Below are positions 1 to 9,185 of a stretch of 64,000 nt of DNA, in pieces (within the stretch, counting starts at the first letter, position 1; the number at the start of each line of letters is the position of its first letter). Below the pieces are notes generated by a model, which saw only the letters and a list, made by a program, of their open reading frames with translations, was not told the DNA's origin and made no database searches. This DNA is from Maridesulfovibrio ferrireducens. GTDB lineage: Bacteria > Desulfobacterota > Desulfovibrionia > Desulfovibrionales > Desulfovibrionaceae. The stretch lies in NCBI RefSeq assembly GCF_016342405.1, contig NZ_JAEINN010000006.1, forward strand, positions 1-64,000, written 5' to 3'. A program made the translations under genes and the position numbers.

Positions 1-229
1 AATGTCTTGATTTTAAAACGCCAAATCAAGTATTTAGAGACTTAAACAACAGTTGCACTTACTAGTTGAATCTAGGTTTGATTAAATCAACGTTAAGCAG
101 CATCTATCCATATTTATTAAAAAATATTTTTTTACCCGTAAAGTGATCCGTTCTTTTGACCGATATTTTAATTATGAACACGTGAGGCATCTCCACGCCG
201 GATGAATGTCGCCACTCATGGAGGAGTGT

Positions 230-445
230 ATGTATTATCACGGATTTGATAATAAAACTGTATCTGCCAACAAGTACTGGACCAGCAAGGATGATGAGCT
301 AGTATCCTCGCTCTTCGCAAAAATCATCAACAAGACTGTTACCAGTTGCGAAATCGATCCGGAACAGGACCAGCTGGTAGAACAGATGGTCAACAACCTT
401 TTTGATTTATGTTTTTATATTAATAAAGACGTTCATAACTGCTGA
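230..445 (+). CDS. small hypothetical protein, 71 aa
   Basis: The start is set at the ATG at 230 because a strong ribosome binding site, GGAGGAG at 220-226, lies just before it. An in-frame ATG at 206 has no such site. The product is soluble, acidic to neutral, with no signal peptide or membrane segment, and has a Cys near its middle and one at its C-terminus. I do not recognise a family. It stands alone between an AT-rich leader and an intrinsic terminator at 481-511, so it is probably a monocistronic gene. The RBS and terminator are the main reasons to believe it is real. Confidence 0.6.
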   Translation: MYYHGFDNKTVSANKYWTSKDDELVSSLFAKIINKTVTSCEIDPEQDQLVEQMVNNLFDLCFYINKDVHNC

Positions 446-480
446 GCTACAGACTGCACTTTTTCAGCAAATGCAAAAAA

Positions 481-511
481 ACCCCGGCTACCAATGGTAG
501 TCGGGGTTTTT
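481..511 (+). terminator. intrinsic terminator of the 71-aa gene
   Basis: An inverted repeat ACCCCGGCTACC / GGTAGTCGGGGT with a 3-nt loop and one G-U pair is followed by a run of T. It lies about 35 bases after the stop codon. Confidence 0.85.
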
Positions 512-561
512 GTATAGACATTTGCTCTTTTTTCGGAGCATTTTGAACTAAACTGAATAGA

Positions 562-1047
562 CTAGCTTACCTGTGCAAGACGAGGAGCGTTTTTAGTCTT
601 TTCTTCTTCAGCTCTCTTACGCAGGTAATGAACCATTGTGAGAATTGCTGTAATTGCTTCAAAGCCTTCCTGCTCAACAATATTAACCAAGTCTTCTTTA
701 GGGTCAGCCTGCAAAGCACTCTTGAGAGCCTTGGAGTATCTTCCGAACCCGTCCATCAGATCAAGTGCCATGTAGTTTGCTTCATCAGGATCACCAGGAT
801 TGATATCCATAGGAACGAGTACGTAACCCATAATATTAGCAAGTCTGGTGAGAGGACGAATACTTCCTGTAGATCTCATGAGAGGAACAAGCTCCTCAAT
901 ACCGACTTTCGCACCCTTATCTTCAGGATTAATCTCACGAAGAAGTGTTGGGTAAGGTTTGCTTATTTCAGTAGCAACATCACGAGCAGGCTTTTCGTTT
1001 TTAAGTACAACGTCCTGCAAAAGCTTAGTAAGTTCGTTATTTCCCAT
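562..1047 (-). CDS. phage CII-like regulatory protein (CP76-type), 161 aa
   Basis: The protein begins MGNNELTKLLQDVVLKNEK and has a helix-turn-helix-like N-terminal half (about residues 5-50, including ISKPYPTLLREINP). A helical C-terminal region follows, with an Asp-rich middle (NPGDPDEANY). This resembles the phage regulatory CII / CP76 family often found as single chromosomal genes in Desulfovibrio; I recall the family from its pattern and have not matched it by search. It is likely a cytoplasmic DNA-binding regulator. The start has GGAGA a few bases upstream. It is a lone minus-strand gene with a 367-bp AT-rich upstream spacer. No neighbouring phage genes support a live prophage. Confidence 0.6.
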   Translation of the reverse strand: MGNNELTKLLQDVVLKNEKPARDVATEISKPYPTLLREINPEDKGAKVGIEELVPLMRSTGSIRPLTRLANIMGYVLVPMDINPGDPDEANYMALDLMDGFGRYSKALKSALQADPKEDLVNIVEQEGFEAITAILTMVHYLRKRAEEEKTKNAPRLAQVS

Positions 1048-1414
1048 AATGTGTCTCCTTGACTTTATTATAATATATTTATTTAATCTTAAGAATGTTA
1101 AGCTAAAATCATGCTATTGCATTCTAAAATAACTTGGGTTCATTAAGTCTTAAATTAAAACATGTTACAGATATCAAACCGAAAAGGCTTATTATTATTT
1201 TACCACCAAACAAGAACTTTTACTGCGAAACAGGAATAACTGTTATCCTGCAAATCACACCCAGCTCGTAAACAAGGCTATACAGCGAATACTCAGCCCT
1301 TGCAAGTATAGAATTAATCAATTTTTAAATTATTCTATTTTAGTATAGAATCTTTATCAAAATTAAAGGGCGTCACCAGCCGGCAACGCCCTTTAATTTT
1401 TAATCATACGTGAT
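1048..1414. other. AT-rich spacer with inverted and direct repeats
   Basis: No gene is seen here. The decamer AGTATAGAAT occurs at 1305-1314 and again at 1342-1351. The second copy is the right arm of a perfect 7-bp inverted repeat (ATTCTAT / ATAGAAT, 1332-1351). A terminator occupies the dapF-proximal end. The repeats may be a regulatory site for the minus-strand CII-like gene; this is inference. Confidence 0.35.
1361..1401 (-). terminator. intrinsic terminator downstream of dapF
   Basis: The repeat AATTAAAGGGCGT / ACGCCCTTTAATT forms a 13-bp stem. Both flanks are A/T-rich. It lies 14 bases past the dapF stop on the minus strand. Confidence 0.8.
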
Positions 1415-2263
1415 CTAGCAATCAAGATTCAGTGATTCTAAAAATAGTTGCCCTGAAAAAGTAAGTTCAGCGCCACCCTGAAGAAAAACACTTTCGCCTT
1501 CGATTATAACCTTAAGAATTTCACCGCCGGAAGTTTTGACACGGACCGCCGCATCTGTAAGCCCCAGCCTATGCAAAGTAACTTGCACCGCGCTAACGCC
1601 TGTTCCGCAAGCATATGTTTCGTCTTCAACACCGCGTTCATAGGTACGCACGATAAGGCTGTCGTTGTCATCAATCTGAACAAAATTAACGTTGCTTCCT
1701 GCCGGTGCAAAATCTTTGTGATATCTGAATGCACTTCCCAGTTTTTTGATGTCAACGGTCTCAACATCCGCAACCTGAACGACTATGTGAGGTACTCCGG
1801 TATTCGCAAAGTGGTAATGGTGTTCCACTCCATCAATCTCAAGAGTCTGATTAAGCTTCACATCTTTAGGCTCGGGCAGCTGAACTTTAACCTCTTCCTG
1901 TAAAGGAAACACCTGCACTTTAATCGGACCGGCATCAGAGCCGAAAGTATGCTGTTCTCCGGCTATACCAAGAGCGTGAGCTAGTCGTCCGACGCAACGG
2001 GAAGCGTTCCCGCACATCTCAGCTCTTGATCCGTCTGAATTATAAAACTGCCACTTAAAATCTAAACCGGAACCTTCGTCCGCATTTTCAATAAAAAACA
2101 ACCCGTCAGCATAAATTCCAAAGGCCCGTTTACAAATTTTTTCAGCCCATTCAGGCATTTTTTCCACGGGAACACCGAGTTCGCGGTTATCGATTACAAC
2201 AAAATCATTACCGCAACCCTGCATTTTATAAAAAGGAATGCTTTTACCGAACATTTGACTCAT
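1415..2263 (-). CDS. dapF: diaminopimelate epimerase
   Basis: It converts LL- to meso-diaminopimelate in the lysine and peptidoglycan precursor pathway, in the cytoplasm. Both catalytic cysteines are visible in their usual contexts: C84 in MCGNASRC and C219 in YACGTGVSA. The substrate-binding GNDF stretch is near residue 18. At 282 aa it has normal family length. The start at 2263 has an AGAGAGG box upstream; a second Met three residues in is possible. It is read with the transporter gene upstream (84-bp gap) and is followed by a strong terminator. Confidence 0.97.
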   Translation of the reverse strand: MSQMFGKSIPFYKMQGCGNDFVVIDNRELGVPVEKMPEWAEKICKRAFGIYADGLFFIENADEGSGLDFKWQFYNSDGSRAEMCGNASRCVGRLAHALGIAGEQHTFGSDAGPIKVQVFPLQEEVKVQLPEPKDVKLNQTLEIDGVEHHYHFANTGVPHIVVQVADVETVDIKKLGSAFRYHKDFAPAGSNVNFVQIDDNDSLIVRTYERGVEDETYACGTGVSAVQVTLHRLGLTDAAVRVKTSGGEILKVIIEGESVFLQGGAELTFSGQLFLESLNLDC

Positions 2264-2346
2264 ATATGACCTCTCTTAAATATGACTTACTTTTACAGAA
2301 GTATTAATCTCAAGCGAGAATTCGTCAAGCTTTGCCGCCTGATTCA

Positions 2347-3018
2347 TTATGCGCGACAGCGAATTCTACGAGCCAGATATATAAAAGGAGTATCCATAAC
2401 AGCCACAATGACTTTAAAAAGATACGTGGTAAAAAATATTTCAAGCCAGACTTCAAAAGGAAAAACTCCCCATAGCGCAACGAAACAAAAAACAGCGGAA
2501 TCAAGGAGCTGACTTAAGAGTGTGCTGGCATTATTTCTAAGCCAGAGATGTCTATCTCCAAATTTTTCTTTAAGCTTATGAAAAACATAAACATCATGGA
2601 GCTGTGAAATAAGATAAGCGCAAAGACTTCCCAGTGCGAGTCTCGGCAGAAAACCGAAAATAACTTCAAGGTGAGGCTGAACGAAGTCATCGACTGACGG
2701 CTTAAACATTAAAGCCAGTTGCATATAAATAACAGCCATCACAAGAATCATAAAACCTAGAAAAACCGCTTTCTGCGCTTCTTTTTTGCCATGAAACTCA
2801 CTCAGCAGATCAGTTGAAAGAAAAACACTGGCATATAAAATATTACCCAGAGTTGTAGTCATTCCAAAAAGTTCAATAGTCTTTAACACCTGAATATTAC
2901 AAAGTATCAGATTAAAAACGATAAGCCCGAACAAGCCTGTTTTGCCGAAAAAGTTATAAACAACGAGCACAAGACTCAAATCCAGCAAAGCGAATCCAAT
3001 CCAAAGTATCTCATTCAT
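2347..3018 (-). CDS. queuosine precursor transporter, YhhQ/VUT family
   Basis: This 223-aa inner-membrane protein has about six hydrophobic segments. It carries the family motifs DLLSEFHGKKEA (about residues 70-81) and the stretch HLWLRNNASTLLSQLLDS (about 152-169). YhhQ-type proteins import queuosine precursors (preQ0/preQ1) for tRNA modification. Assignment is by these motifs, and the exact substrate is inferred. The start has GAGGGAG 8 bases upstream. It is probably cotranscribed with dapF downstream. I saw no preQ1-type riboswitch in its leader. Confidence 0.85.
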   Translation of the reverse strand: MNEILWIGFALLDLSLVLVVYNFFGKTGLFGLIVFNLILCNIQVLKTIELFGMTTTLGNILYASVFLSTDLLSEFHGKKEAQKAVFLGFMILVMAVIYMQLALMFKPSVDDFVQPHLEVIFGFLPRLALGSLCAYLISQLHDVYVFHKLKEKFGDRHLWLRNNASTLLSQLLDSAVFCFVALWGVFPFEVWLEIFFTTYLFKVIVAVMDTPFIYLARRIRCRA

Positions 3019-3194
3019 GAAATTGATGCTCCCTCAGCAGCGAAATTGAAAACAGTCAAAACGCTATCTGTTGAAATAATTAGTATATCCAGAAATTTAT
3101 ATAATTACGGATACGTTGCCAGAATTTATGCCTGTCATAAATTCCAAACAATAATAACATAGCCACGATTCTGTTCTGAATATAATACAGAACC

Positions 3195-3244
3195 TGACCC
3201 AAAAACCAATTTGGTGGATTTGCACCCATTCACGAGTTAGGTCA
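3195..3244. repeat. 50-bp nested inverted repeat, possible element remnant
   Basis: The outer arms TGACCCAAAAAC and, read on the opposite strand, TGACCTAACTC resemble each other like short terminal inverted repeats. Inside is the palindrome ACCAATTTGGT. It may be a miniature or decayed insertion element or a structured leader. I cannot decide from one copy. Confidence 0.3.
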
Positions 3245-3267
3245 AGCCGGACACCATATTATCAAAA

Positions 3268-3303
3268 AAAAGGACGGTGCGTACATTTCGCACCGTCCTT
3301 TCG
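3268..3303 (-). terminator. intrinsic terminator of the diguanylate cyclase gene
   Basis: The stem AAAGGACGGTGC / GCACCGTCCTTT is perfect. Read on the minus strand it is followed by a run of eight T. It lies about 35 bases past the stop. Confidence 0.93.
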
Positions 3304-3336
3304 TAAACACTGACAGTAACAAGCCTACCGAAACCC

Positions 3337-4821
3337 TTAAGCCGATATAACCTTCAACCTCGCCGCCGGAGCAGCGGAGACAACAACCCTGTTACGCCCC
3401 TGTTCCTTTGCTATGTATAAAGCATCATCTGCCTTACGCACTATTTCAGTTTCCTTCGCAAGACTTCCGGGACGGACCGAAGAGACTCCGACACTTACCG
3501 TGACATTAAAATTAACATCCCGATAAGACATGTTCTTAGATTCTATTTTCTCCCTGATACGTTCAGCCAGCATTTTTGCCTGATCCGCGTTGGTATGAGG
3601 GAGTAGAATAACAAATTCTTCTCCGCCGTAACGGGCGATGAAATCAGTTATTCTGAATGTCTCTTCAAAAATTCTGGCTATTGTCTCAAGCACCAGGTCG
3701 CCAGCCATATGCCCGTATGTATCGTTCACACTCTTGAAATGATCGAGATCGACCATCAATAGTGATAGATCCATATTATGGCGTTGATGACGTCTGAGTT
3801 CTTCAACAAGTCTTTCATCAAAACTACGTCGATTGTAAACTCTGGTAAGTCCATCGCGATCCGCGCGAGTCTTAATCTTGGTAAACATCAGAGCATTACT
3901 AAGTGCAAGTGACAGATGATTCACAGCAGCGTTCAGTGTATTAACCTGATCCTTTGCGAGTCTTACAGACTTATCACAAAGCATAACCAGACAACCGAAC
4001 TTTTCCCCGCGAGAAATCAAGGGGAGCGCCAGCACTCTTCCTCCGGTCGGACCGTAACACATTGCAAGGTCTGCGACAGGAGTAGTTTCAGAAATATTAT
4101 ACCCACCGACTTCAATTCCGCTAAGCTGTGTAACACTTCCAATCATAAATTCGGTCCACTCAGCCTGAACGGCTGAAATAAGGCCGGGATTGACAAATAT
4201 TTCTGCTTCGGTCTGCTTTCCGGCAGGAACAACGTCCCAGAAAACACCTTGAACGGAAAGAACCGGAAGCAACAGCTTCAAATCCTCAGCAGCCTGTCCG
4301 AGGATGTCCGAAACTTCAAGACGCTCGGTCGCATTGGATAGAACGGTGTTTAAGAACATCAACTGTTCCGTCTTACGGGAAAGAAGCTCACGTTCCATAA
4401 TGATCTCTTCGGTCATTCTATAGAGATCTCCATAAAGTCCGGATACTTCCTTTGCTCTGAAAAGGGCATCCTGAACCTTGGAGCTTGTTAATGGAGAACT
4501 TACTACCGCAAGAAATCCATCTTCAAGAACACTCTCCAGGTCAACTTTTTTTTGAGACTCATCCTGTATAAGGATGCGCTGAGTAGATTCCAGCTTACGA
4601 TAAGTTGCCCGGCGCGCTTCAGAAAGCTCGTTCCAAACCCGAAGCGGAATCCATGTAGCGGAAGGTTTTTCAGGCTGAAGAAATTCTTTCTCGCCGGGAA
4701 GAGCTCTTTCGGAAAAATTCCTCAAGAAAAATCCAGGTCCGAGGGAGTCTTCAATCTTGTCGGCTTCTATACTGTTTAGACCGAACCCCCAAAGCAGTTC
4801 AGGTCTTTCTCCTCTATTCAT
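3337..4821 (-). CDS. GAF-GGDEF diguanylate cyclase
   Basis: It makes the second messenger cyclic di-GMP from two GTP. Order of domains (numbered from the longer ORF): an N-terminal region of about 130 residues resembling a degenerate receiver, a coiled linker, a GAF sensor (about 165-315), and a C-terminal GGDEF domain (about 330-490). The active-site loop reads GGEEF, and an RITD inhibitory I-site sits five residues before it, so product inhibition is likely. The start is placed at 4821 (494 aa) because AAGGAG (4829-4834) lies 7 bases upstream of that ATG; an upstream ATG at 4845 has no RBS. No membrane segment is seen, so it is cytoplasmic. The input ligand is unknown. Confidence 0.92.
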   Translation of the reverse strand: MNRGERPELLWGFGLNSIEADKIEDSLGPGFFLRNFSERALPGEKEFLQPEKPSATWIPLRVWNELSEARRATYRKLESTQRILIQDESQKKVDLESVLEDGFLAVVSSPLTSSKVQDALFRAKEVSGLYGDLYRMTEEIIMERELLSRKTEQLMFLNTVLSNATERLEVSDILGQAAEDLKLLLPVLSVQGVFWDVVPAGKQTEAEIFVNPGLISAVQAEWTEFMIGSVTQLSGIEVGGYNISETTPVADLAMCYGPTGGRVLALPLISRGEKFGCLVMLCDKSVRLAKDQVNTLNAAVNHLSLALSNALMFTKIKTRADRDGLTRVYNRRSFDERLVEELRRHQRHNMDLSLLMVDLDHFKSVNDTYGHMAGDLVLETIARIFEETFRITDFIARYGGEEFVILLPHTNADQAKMLAERIREKIESKNMSYRDVNFNVTVSVGVSSVRPGSLAKETEIVRKADDALYIAKEQGRNRVVVSAAPAARLKVISA

Positions 4822-5173
4822 ATCGGGGCTCCTTGTGCATTCCAAATACTGTCAGAAGGGTTTACTGCCTTCTATAATGCAAAAAAAAGACCAAATAAAA
4901 GAGTCACTCCTTTTGAAAACCAGCTCGCAAAATCAATCGCCCCATGGCAACCAAATCGAAACCTCTAAAAACCGCTATGTTACAAGCAGTTATCCACAAA
5001 AGACCTTATAATTTAAATCGTATTATAATCTTTTACCACGAGGACCACGCTAAATATGCAGGCTGAGCAAATATAAGAAAGTGGCAAAGTCTGCCATATT
5101 TTTGTCACCTGCATCTATTTCGGAAAATAAAACCCTTTGACAAAGCAGGCCCAAATATGGCTTGAAATAAGGT
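4822..5173. other. divergent intergenic region
   Basis: This AT-rich spacer lies between the minus-strand diguanylate cyclase and the plus-strand glycosyltransferases and must hold both promoters. I see no clear palindrome, small ORF with an RBS, or RNA-like structure. Confidence 0.4.
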
Positions 5174-6832
5174 ATGAAAACTCAAAGAATATGGGGAACT
5201 TTGGACCCCTTTTATGAAACGGGACCGGTTCTTGGGCGGAAAGTAGCAAACATCGGGTTTTTAAATGAATTACTGACTGAAGACCCTTTTGATGAATACC
5301 ACTTCTTTCTAAGCAGCGGGAACGTCCGAGACAGCCTGATCGGTTTTATAAAGGAGAACTTCCCTAAATTAATTGAAAATAATAAAGTCAAAATTTTGGA
5401 TCGACGAGATCTTCCTGAATATATAAATAAACAGGAATACTTCTGCTTCCATCAGTCAGACTGCATAGTATATCCACCGCACCTTGCACGAGTAAGAAAC
5501 GCTTTTGCAAAAAACATATTCCCTATCACCGGAACAACCCATTCTTTGAGTTACAGCAACTACGGTTCAGCTTTCCTTAATTATATATGGAAGGGTACTA
5601 CCGCCCGTGATTGCATCGTTGCCACCTCCACCCCCGGAATGCAGGTTGTCGAAAAATATTTCCTGCATCTGCGCGAAGGTTTTGAACTGGATGAAAAAAA
5701 GTTTCCTTCTCCGCAAATCAAAAAAATTCCTCTTGGAATTAATCCCTCAACTTTTACTCCCCCGACTCCGCAGCAAAAACTTGAAGCTCTAGATGCGCTG
5801 GAACTGAATTCCGGGGACAACAGAGTTAATATTTTAGTATTCGGCCGCATTGCGCACTACTCCAAAATGGATATTCTACCTCTTTTACGGGCCATGCAGC
5901 GTATTTTTAAAGCCGGAATAGATAGAAAAGATGTGAGAGTGATTCTGGCCGGATGGATGGATGACGAAGACGATTTTCCACAGACACTAAAGGAAATCAG
6001 CCGGAATATGGGACTGGAGTTGTCAATATTTGCCCGCCCCACCGACCTTCAAAAAATTGATCTTTATCGCGCGGCAGACATTTATGTGTCCATTTCCGAC
6101 AACCCGCAGGAAACTTTCGGACTGACAATACTTGAAGCCGGAGCAATGGGGCTTCCCATCATCGCTTCAGACTACGACGGTTATAAAGATCTGGTTGTTC
6201 ACGATGAAACAGGATTTTTAATTGAAACCATAGGGGCGGAGGCAACTCCTGCTGTGGATCTTATGGCTCCATTATGCTTCGACAGTCATTACCACCTGCT
6301 TATTTCCCAGCAAACAGCAATAGACACGCCTAAACTGGCAAAAGGACTTGAAAAGCTGATAAAAGATTCGCAATTAAGGTCCGCCATGGGCACAGCCGGA
6401 GCCGTCAGAGTAAACAAAAAATTTACATGGAAAGAAGTGATTCGCCAGCACATACAGTTATGGGAAGAACTGAATACAGCCCCTGTTGAAACCAAGGGGA
6501 TTTCGGAAATACTACATCCCGCTCAAGTTCGATTCGGTGAGATCTTTTCCCACTATCCGACCTCGACTATCAGCAAAGAAACAATGGTTGTAACAGGTTC
6601 TACAGGCTTGGCAATCTATCAGGGGAAAGAATTTCCGCTCATATATCAAGGAATTGAAAGATATCTTAATCAGGAAGTTGTCCGTAAAATGGCTTTCTTT
6701 GCCCGCAAACCCATTACTACGTTAGAACTTATTACCAAAATTAAATCCATGGTGCCGGAATTAGACAAACGGGAAGCCGAATTTCATATTCTATGGTCCC
6801 TTAAGCATGATATTCTGGAAAAGGTATGCTAG
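5174..6832 (+). CDS. GT4-type glycosyltransferase with extra C-terminal domain
   Basis: This 552-aa GT-B fold enzyme probably transfers a sugar from an NDP- or UDP-sugar to an outer-surface or glycan acceptor. The C-terminal Rossmann half shows the E-x7-E donor-site motif (E313 and E321 in PQETFGLTILEAGAMGLP) and a VFGRIAHYSK segment at about 222-231 where the phosphate loop is expected. About 75 residues at the end (from about 475) go beyond the usual GT4 fold and do not resemble anything I know. The start ATG has only a weak RBS. The next glycosyltransferase gene overlaps its stop by 7 bases, so the two are translationally coupled and likely act in the same pathway. Acceptor and donor cannot be told from sequence. 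Confidence 0.85.
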   Translation: MKTQRIWGTLDPFYETGPVLGRKVANIGFLNELLTEDPFDEYHFFLSSGNVRDSLIGFIKENFPKLIENNKVKILDRRDLPEYINKQEYFCFHQSDCIVYPPHLARVRNAFAKNIFPITGTTHSLSYSNYGSAFLNYIWKGTTARDCIVATSTPGMQVVEKYFLHLREGFELDEKKFPSPQIKKIPLGINPSTFTPPTPQQKLEALDALELNSGDNRVNILVFGRIAHYSKMDILPLLRAMQRIFKAGIDRKDVRVILAGWMDDEDDFPQTLKEISRNMGLELSIFARPTDLQKIDLYRAADIYVSISDNPQETFGLTILEAGAMGLPIIASDYDGYKDLVVHDETGFLIETIGAEATPAVDLMAPLCFDSHYHLLISQQTAIDTPKLAKGLEKLIKDSQLRSAMGTAGAVRVNKKFTWKEVIRQHIQLWEELNTAPVETKGISEILHPAQVRFGEIFSHYPTSTISKETMVVTGSTGLAIYQGKEFPLIYQGIERYLNQEVVRKMAFFARKPITTLELITKIKSMVPELDKREAEFHILWSLKHDILEKVC

Positions 6833-7920
6833 AACGGACAATTATTCACCACACCGCCCTCAAAAAAAGCGGAGGCGCAACAAGAATAGCCCTGCTCATT
6901 CATAGTGGAATGAAAGAATCAGGATATAAATCAATGCATTCCTATGAAGCATCTGAAAATCCACTTGATTCGCTCATTTTTCCAGAAGAAGCAGCAAAAA
7001 AAATTCCTACCAATGCCATAGTACATCTTCACTCCTCTGCAAATCCCGCAAAATTTCTTTCCGCACTCCCGGAGGGATTACCTCTTATCGTGACCCTTCA
7101 TGATTCCCAAATGATAACAGGAGGATGCTCACACCCTCTTGACTGCGCACACTTTAAAAAGGGTTGCCGGACCTCTTGTCCGAGAGGTTTTCAAGACTCT
7201 GAAACTGTTCGCAAAACCAGCATCGAAACCCTGCTGAAACGGAAAGCCGTTTTAATTTCTCCGTCTAAATGGCTGGCTAATCAGGCCCGGATAGCAGACT
7301 CACGACTTGCAGTAAAAATTATCCCAAATGGTATTCCCTGGCCTGATTCCATCGGAGATAAAAAACTCGCAAGAAAAAGATTCGGCTTACACCCTGCGGC
7401 AAAAGTCGTACTGTTCATTGCTCACGGAGGAGTTAACGCTGCCTACAAGTCAGGTTCGGAATGGAAAGCTTACTGGGAAGGAATCAAAAAAAGAGTTCCT
7501 GATGCTATCGGATTTGCCATAGGCGGAAATAAAACTTCAAGGGAAGGCGATTTCATAAACATTCCCTATGTGGACAGAGATACACTCGGTCAATTTATGA
7601 CGGCGGCAAATGTTCTTGCATACCCGACTCTCGCAGACAATCACCCTTTGGTGATCCTTGAAGCCATGTCCAAAGGGCTCGCTCCCGTCAGTTATGCGGT
7701 CGGCGGGGTTGTCGAACAGATCATCAGTGAAAAGAACGGAATATTGGTAAACCCTTCTGATAAAGACGATTTCATCAAACAAATTTCCACATTACTGCTC
7801 AACCAAAGACTCTCCCGTGAACTTGGACTTGTCGGATTTCAAACCGGCTCAAAACGATATAACCAAATAAAAATGCTTAAAGATTATAAAAAAGTATATT
7901 ACCGACTAGACCGCAATTAG
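6826..7920 (+). CDS. GT4-type glycosyltransferase
   Basis: This 364-aa GT-B glycosyltransferase is the second of a coupled pair. Its N-terminal half contains LHDSQMITGGCSHPLDC, a Cys-rich segment typical of exopolysaccharide (WcaC/WcaL-like) glycosyltransferases. The donor site reads DNHPLVILE, with Asp in place of the first Glu of E-x7-E. It starts within the 3' end of the preceding gene (ATGCTAG overlap). No signal peptide is present; it is probably at the cytoplasmic face. Function in surface polysaccharide or glycoprotein synthesis is inferred from the family. Confidence 0.85.
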   Translation: MLERTIIHHTALKKSGGATRIALLIHSGMKESGYKSMHSYEASENPLDSLIFPEEAAKKIPTNAIVHLHSSANPAKFLSALPEGLPLIVTLHDSQMITGGCSHPLDCAHFKKGCRTSCPRGFQDSETVRKTSIETLLKRKAVLISPSKWLANQARIADSRLAVKIIPNGIPWPDSIGDKKLARKRFGLHPAAKVVLFIAHGGVNAAYKSGSEWKAYWEGIKKRVPDAIGFAIGGNKTSREGDFINIPYVDRDTLGQFMTAANVLAYPTLADNHPLVILEAMSKGLAPVSYAVGGVVEQIISEKNGILVNPSDKDDFIKQISTLLLNQRLSRELGLVGFQTGSKRYNQIKMLKDYKKVYYRLDRN

Positions 7921-8132
7921 TTTATTGTGTTATTTTTTTACTCATATTTAATATTTGATGCTTAATTAGATTGACTACACTATGGTTTCTATTTGAGTTA
8001 AAAGGACGAGTCTTGTTATAATCTTGAAAAATATCTTTCATAAACAGTATTTTCGAGCTAATCTTAAACTGAGCGAAACAAATAAATTTATTTGAATGCT
8101 GACTTCACATGAATTTCGGGGGAGGATGAAAA

Positions 8133-9104
8133 ATGTCCCAAACAAATATTCTTCTTGAATCAGGCACTAACGAGCTTGAAATCGTAGAATTTTTCATTGA
8201 TGAGACTGACAGTGTACATGGTGGCACAACCAGACGTAACTTTTACGGCATAAATGTCGCTAAAGTTGTAGAAATTATCCGTCTGCCGGAACTCACGGAT
8301 ATGCCTGATGCTACAAACGCAGCTGTTCTGGGGGCATTTGATCTCAGATCTGAAATTATCCCTCTGATCGATCTTAGCAGCCGAGTAGGTAAAAATAGAG
8401 TTGAAAGCGAAGCTCCTAAAGTTATCGTTACCGAATTCAATAAAATTTCTACAGCCTTTCTAGTTTCCGGTGTAACAAGAATTCACCGCATCAGCTGGGA
8501 ACAGGTGGAAGCTCCAAGCAAACAGGTTTCATCCCTCACAGCAAACTCAATCACCGGGGTAGTTAAGCTGGAAGGTCGTATTGTATTCCTGCTTGATCTG
8601 GAAAAAATAGTTGCTGACCTGAACCCCGGCATGGATCTCGCAGAAGTACCTGATGCCGCTCTGGTCAAAAAAATCGAGACCCAGCAGCTCAAGGCTATCA
8701 TAGCTGACGACTCAACCATGATCCGCCGCATGATCGGGCAAATGCTCGAAGATGCAGGTTTCAAGGTAACAAGAACTCACAACGGTAAAACGGCATGGGA
8801 TAAAATCAACGAGTGGAGAAATCAGGCCAAAGACGAAGGAAAAACCATTGATGATTTCATCGACATAGTTGTCACGGATATTGAAATGCCTGTCATGGAC
8901 GGACATAACCTTACAAAAAGAATAAAGGATGACCCGGAACTCAGACATCTTCCGGTATTGCTTTGTTCTTCCATCATCACCGACACACTTTACCATAAAG
9001 GACAGTCTGTCGGAGCCGATGACCAGATCTCAAAAGCAGAGATCAATCAGTTAGCTGAACGAGTTTTTAAACTGATTGAAAAATCTCAAGCTGCACGAAG
9101 TTAA
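8133..9104 (+). CDS. cheV: chemotaxis coupling protein CheV
   Basis: It has an N-terminal CheW-like domain (about 1-175) that links receptors to CheA and a C-terminal receiver domain (about 190-320). The receiver has an acidic pair in AIIADDSTM, the phospho-accepting Asp in VVTDIEMPVMDG, and a conserved Lys in QISKAEI. Length, 323 aa, is normal. A strong purine-rich RBS (GGGGGAGG) precedes the ATG. It is monocistronic, with an AT-rich 212-bp upstream spacer and a perfect terminator after it. No other chemotaxis genes lie nearby. Confidence 0.95.
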   Translation: MSQTNILLESGTNELEIVEFFIDETDSVHGGTTRRNFYGINVAKVVEIIRLPELTDMPDATNAAVLGAFDLRSEIIPLIDLSSRVGKNRVESEAPKVIVTEFNKISTAFLVSGVTRIHRISWEQVEAPSKQVSSLTANSITGVVKLEGRIVFLLDLEKIVADLNPGMDLAEVPDAALVKKIETQQLKAIIADDSTMIRRMIGQMLEDAGFKVTRTHNGKTAWDKINEWRNQAKDEGKTIDDFIDIVVTDIEMPVMDGHNLTKRIKDDPELRHLPVLLCSSIITDTLYHKGQSVGADDQISKAEINQLAERVFKLIEKSQAARS

Positions 9105-9134
9105 TTATCAGGAAAAGTTTTAAGATTTTAATTT

Positions 9135-9168
9135 AAACCCCTTTTGACGCAAGCGTCAAAGGGGTTTT
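9135..9168 (+). terminator. intrinsic terminator of cheV
   Basis: The repeat AAACCCCTTTTGACGC / GCGTCAAAGGGGTTTT forms a long perfect stem with a very short loop, followed by T residues. It lies directly before the RBS of the tautomerase gene. Confidence 0.9.
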
Positions 9169-9185
9169 CTTTATCAGGAGGAAAC

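Larger units (their letters stand above)
3019..3336. other. spacer with nested inverted repeats and a terminator
   Basis: No coding sequence is evident. The stretch 3187-3259 is visibly less AT-rich than its flanks. It holds an outer repeat TGACC (3195-3199) / GGTCA (3240-3244), an inner palindrome ACCAATTTGGT (3205-3215), and a GGTG/CACC pair next to it. The rest is the terminator of the diguanylate cyclase gene. Confidence 0.4.

Noticed and set aside
628-1062. ORF antisense to the CII-like gene
   Set aside because: No RBS or recognisable protein features; the opposite strand encodes a coherent protein with a good start.
2996-3120. preQ1 riboswitch before the queuosine-precursor transporter gene
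   Set aside because: No preQ1-I type hairpin with an A-rich tail was visible in the leader.
63-7700. Search for CRISPR arrays and other regularly spaced repeats in this and the remaining window
   Set aside because: I found only short operator-like repeats and one gene-end duplication; no array of 25-40 bp repeats with unique spacers was seen.
9144-9185. N-terminal extension of the tautomerase from a TTG
   Set aside because: It starts inside the cheV terminator, has no RBS, and would block the N-terminal Pro needed for catalysis.
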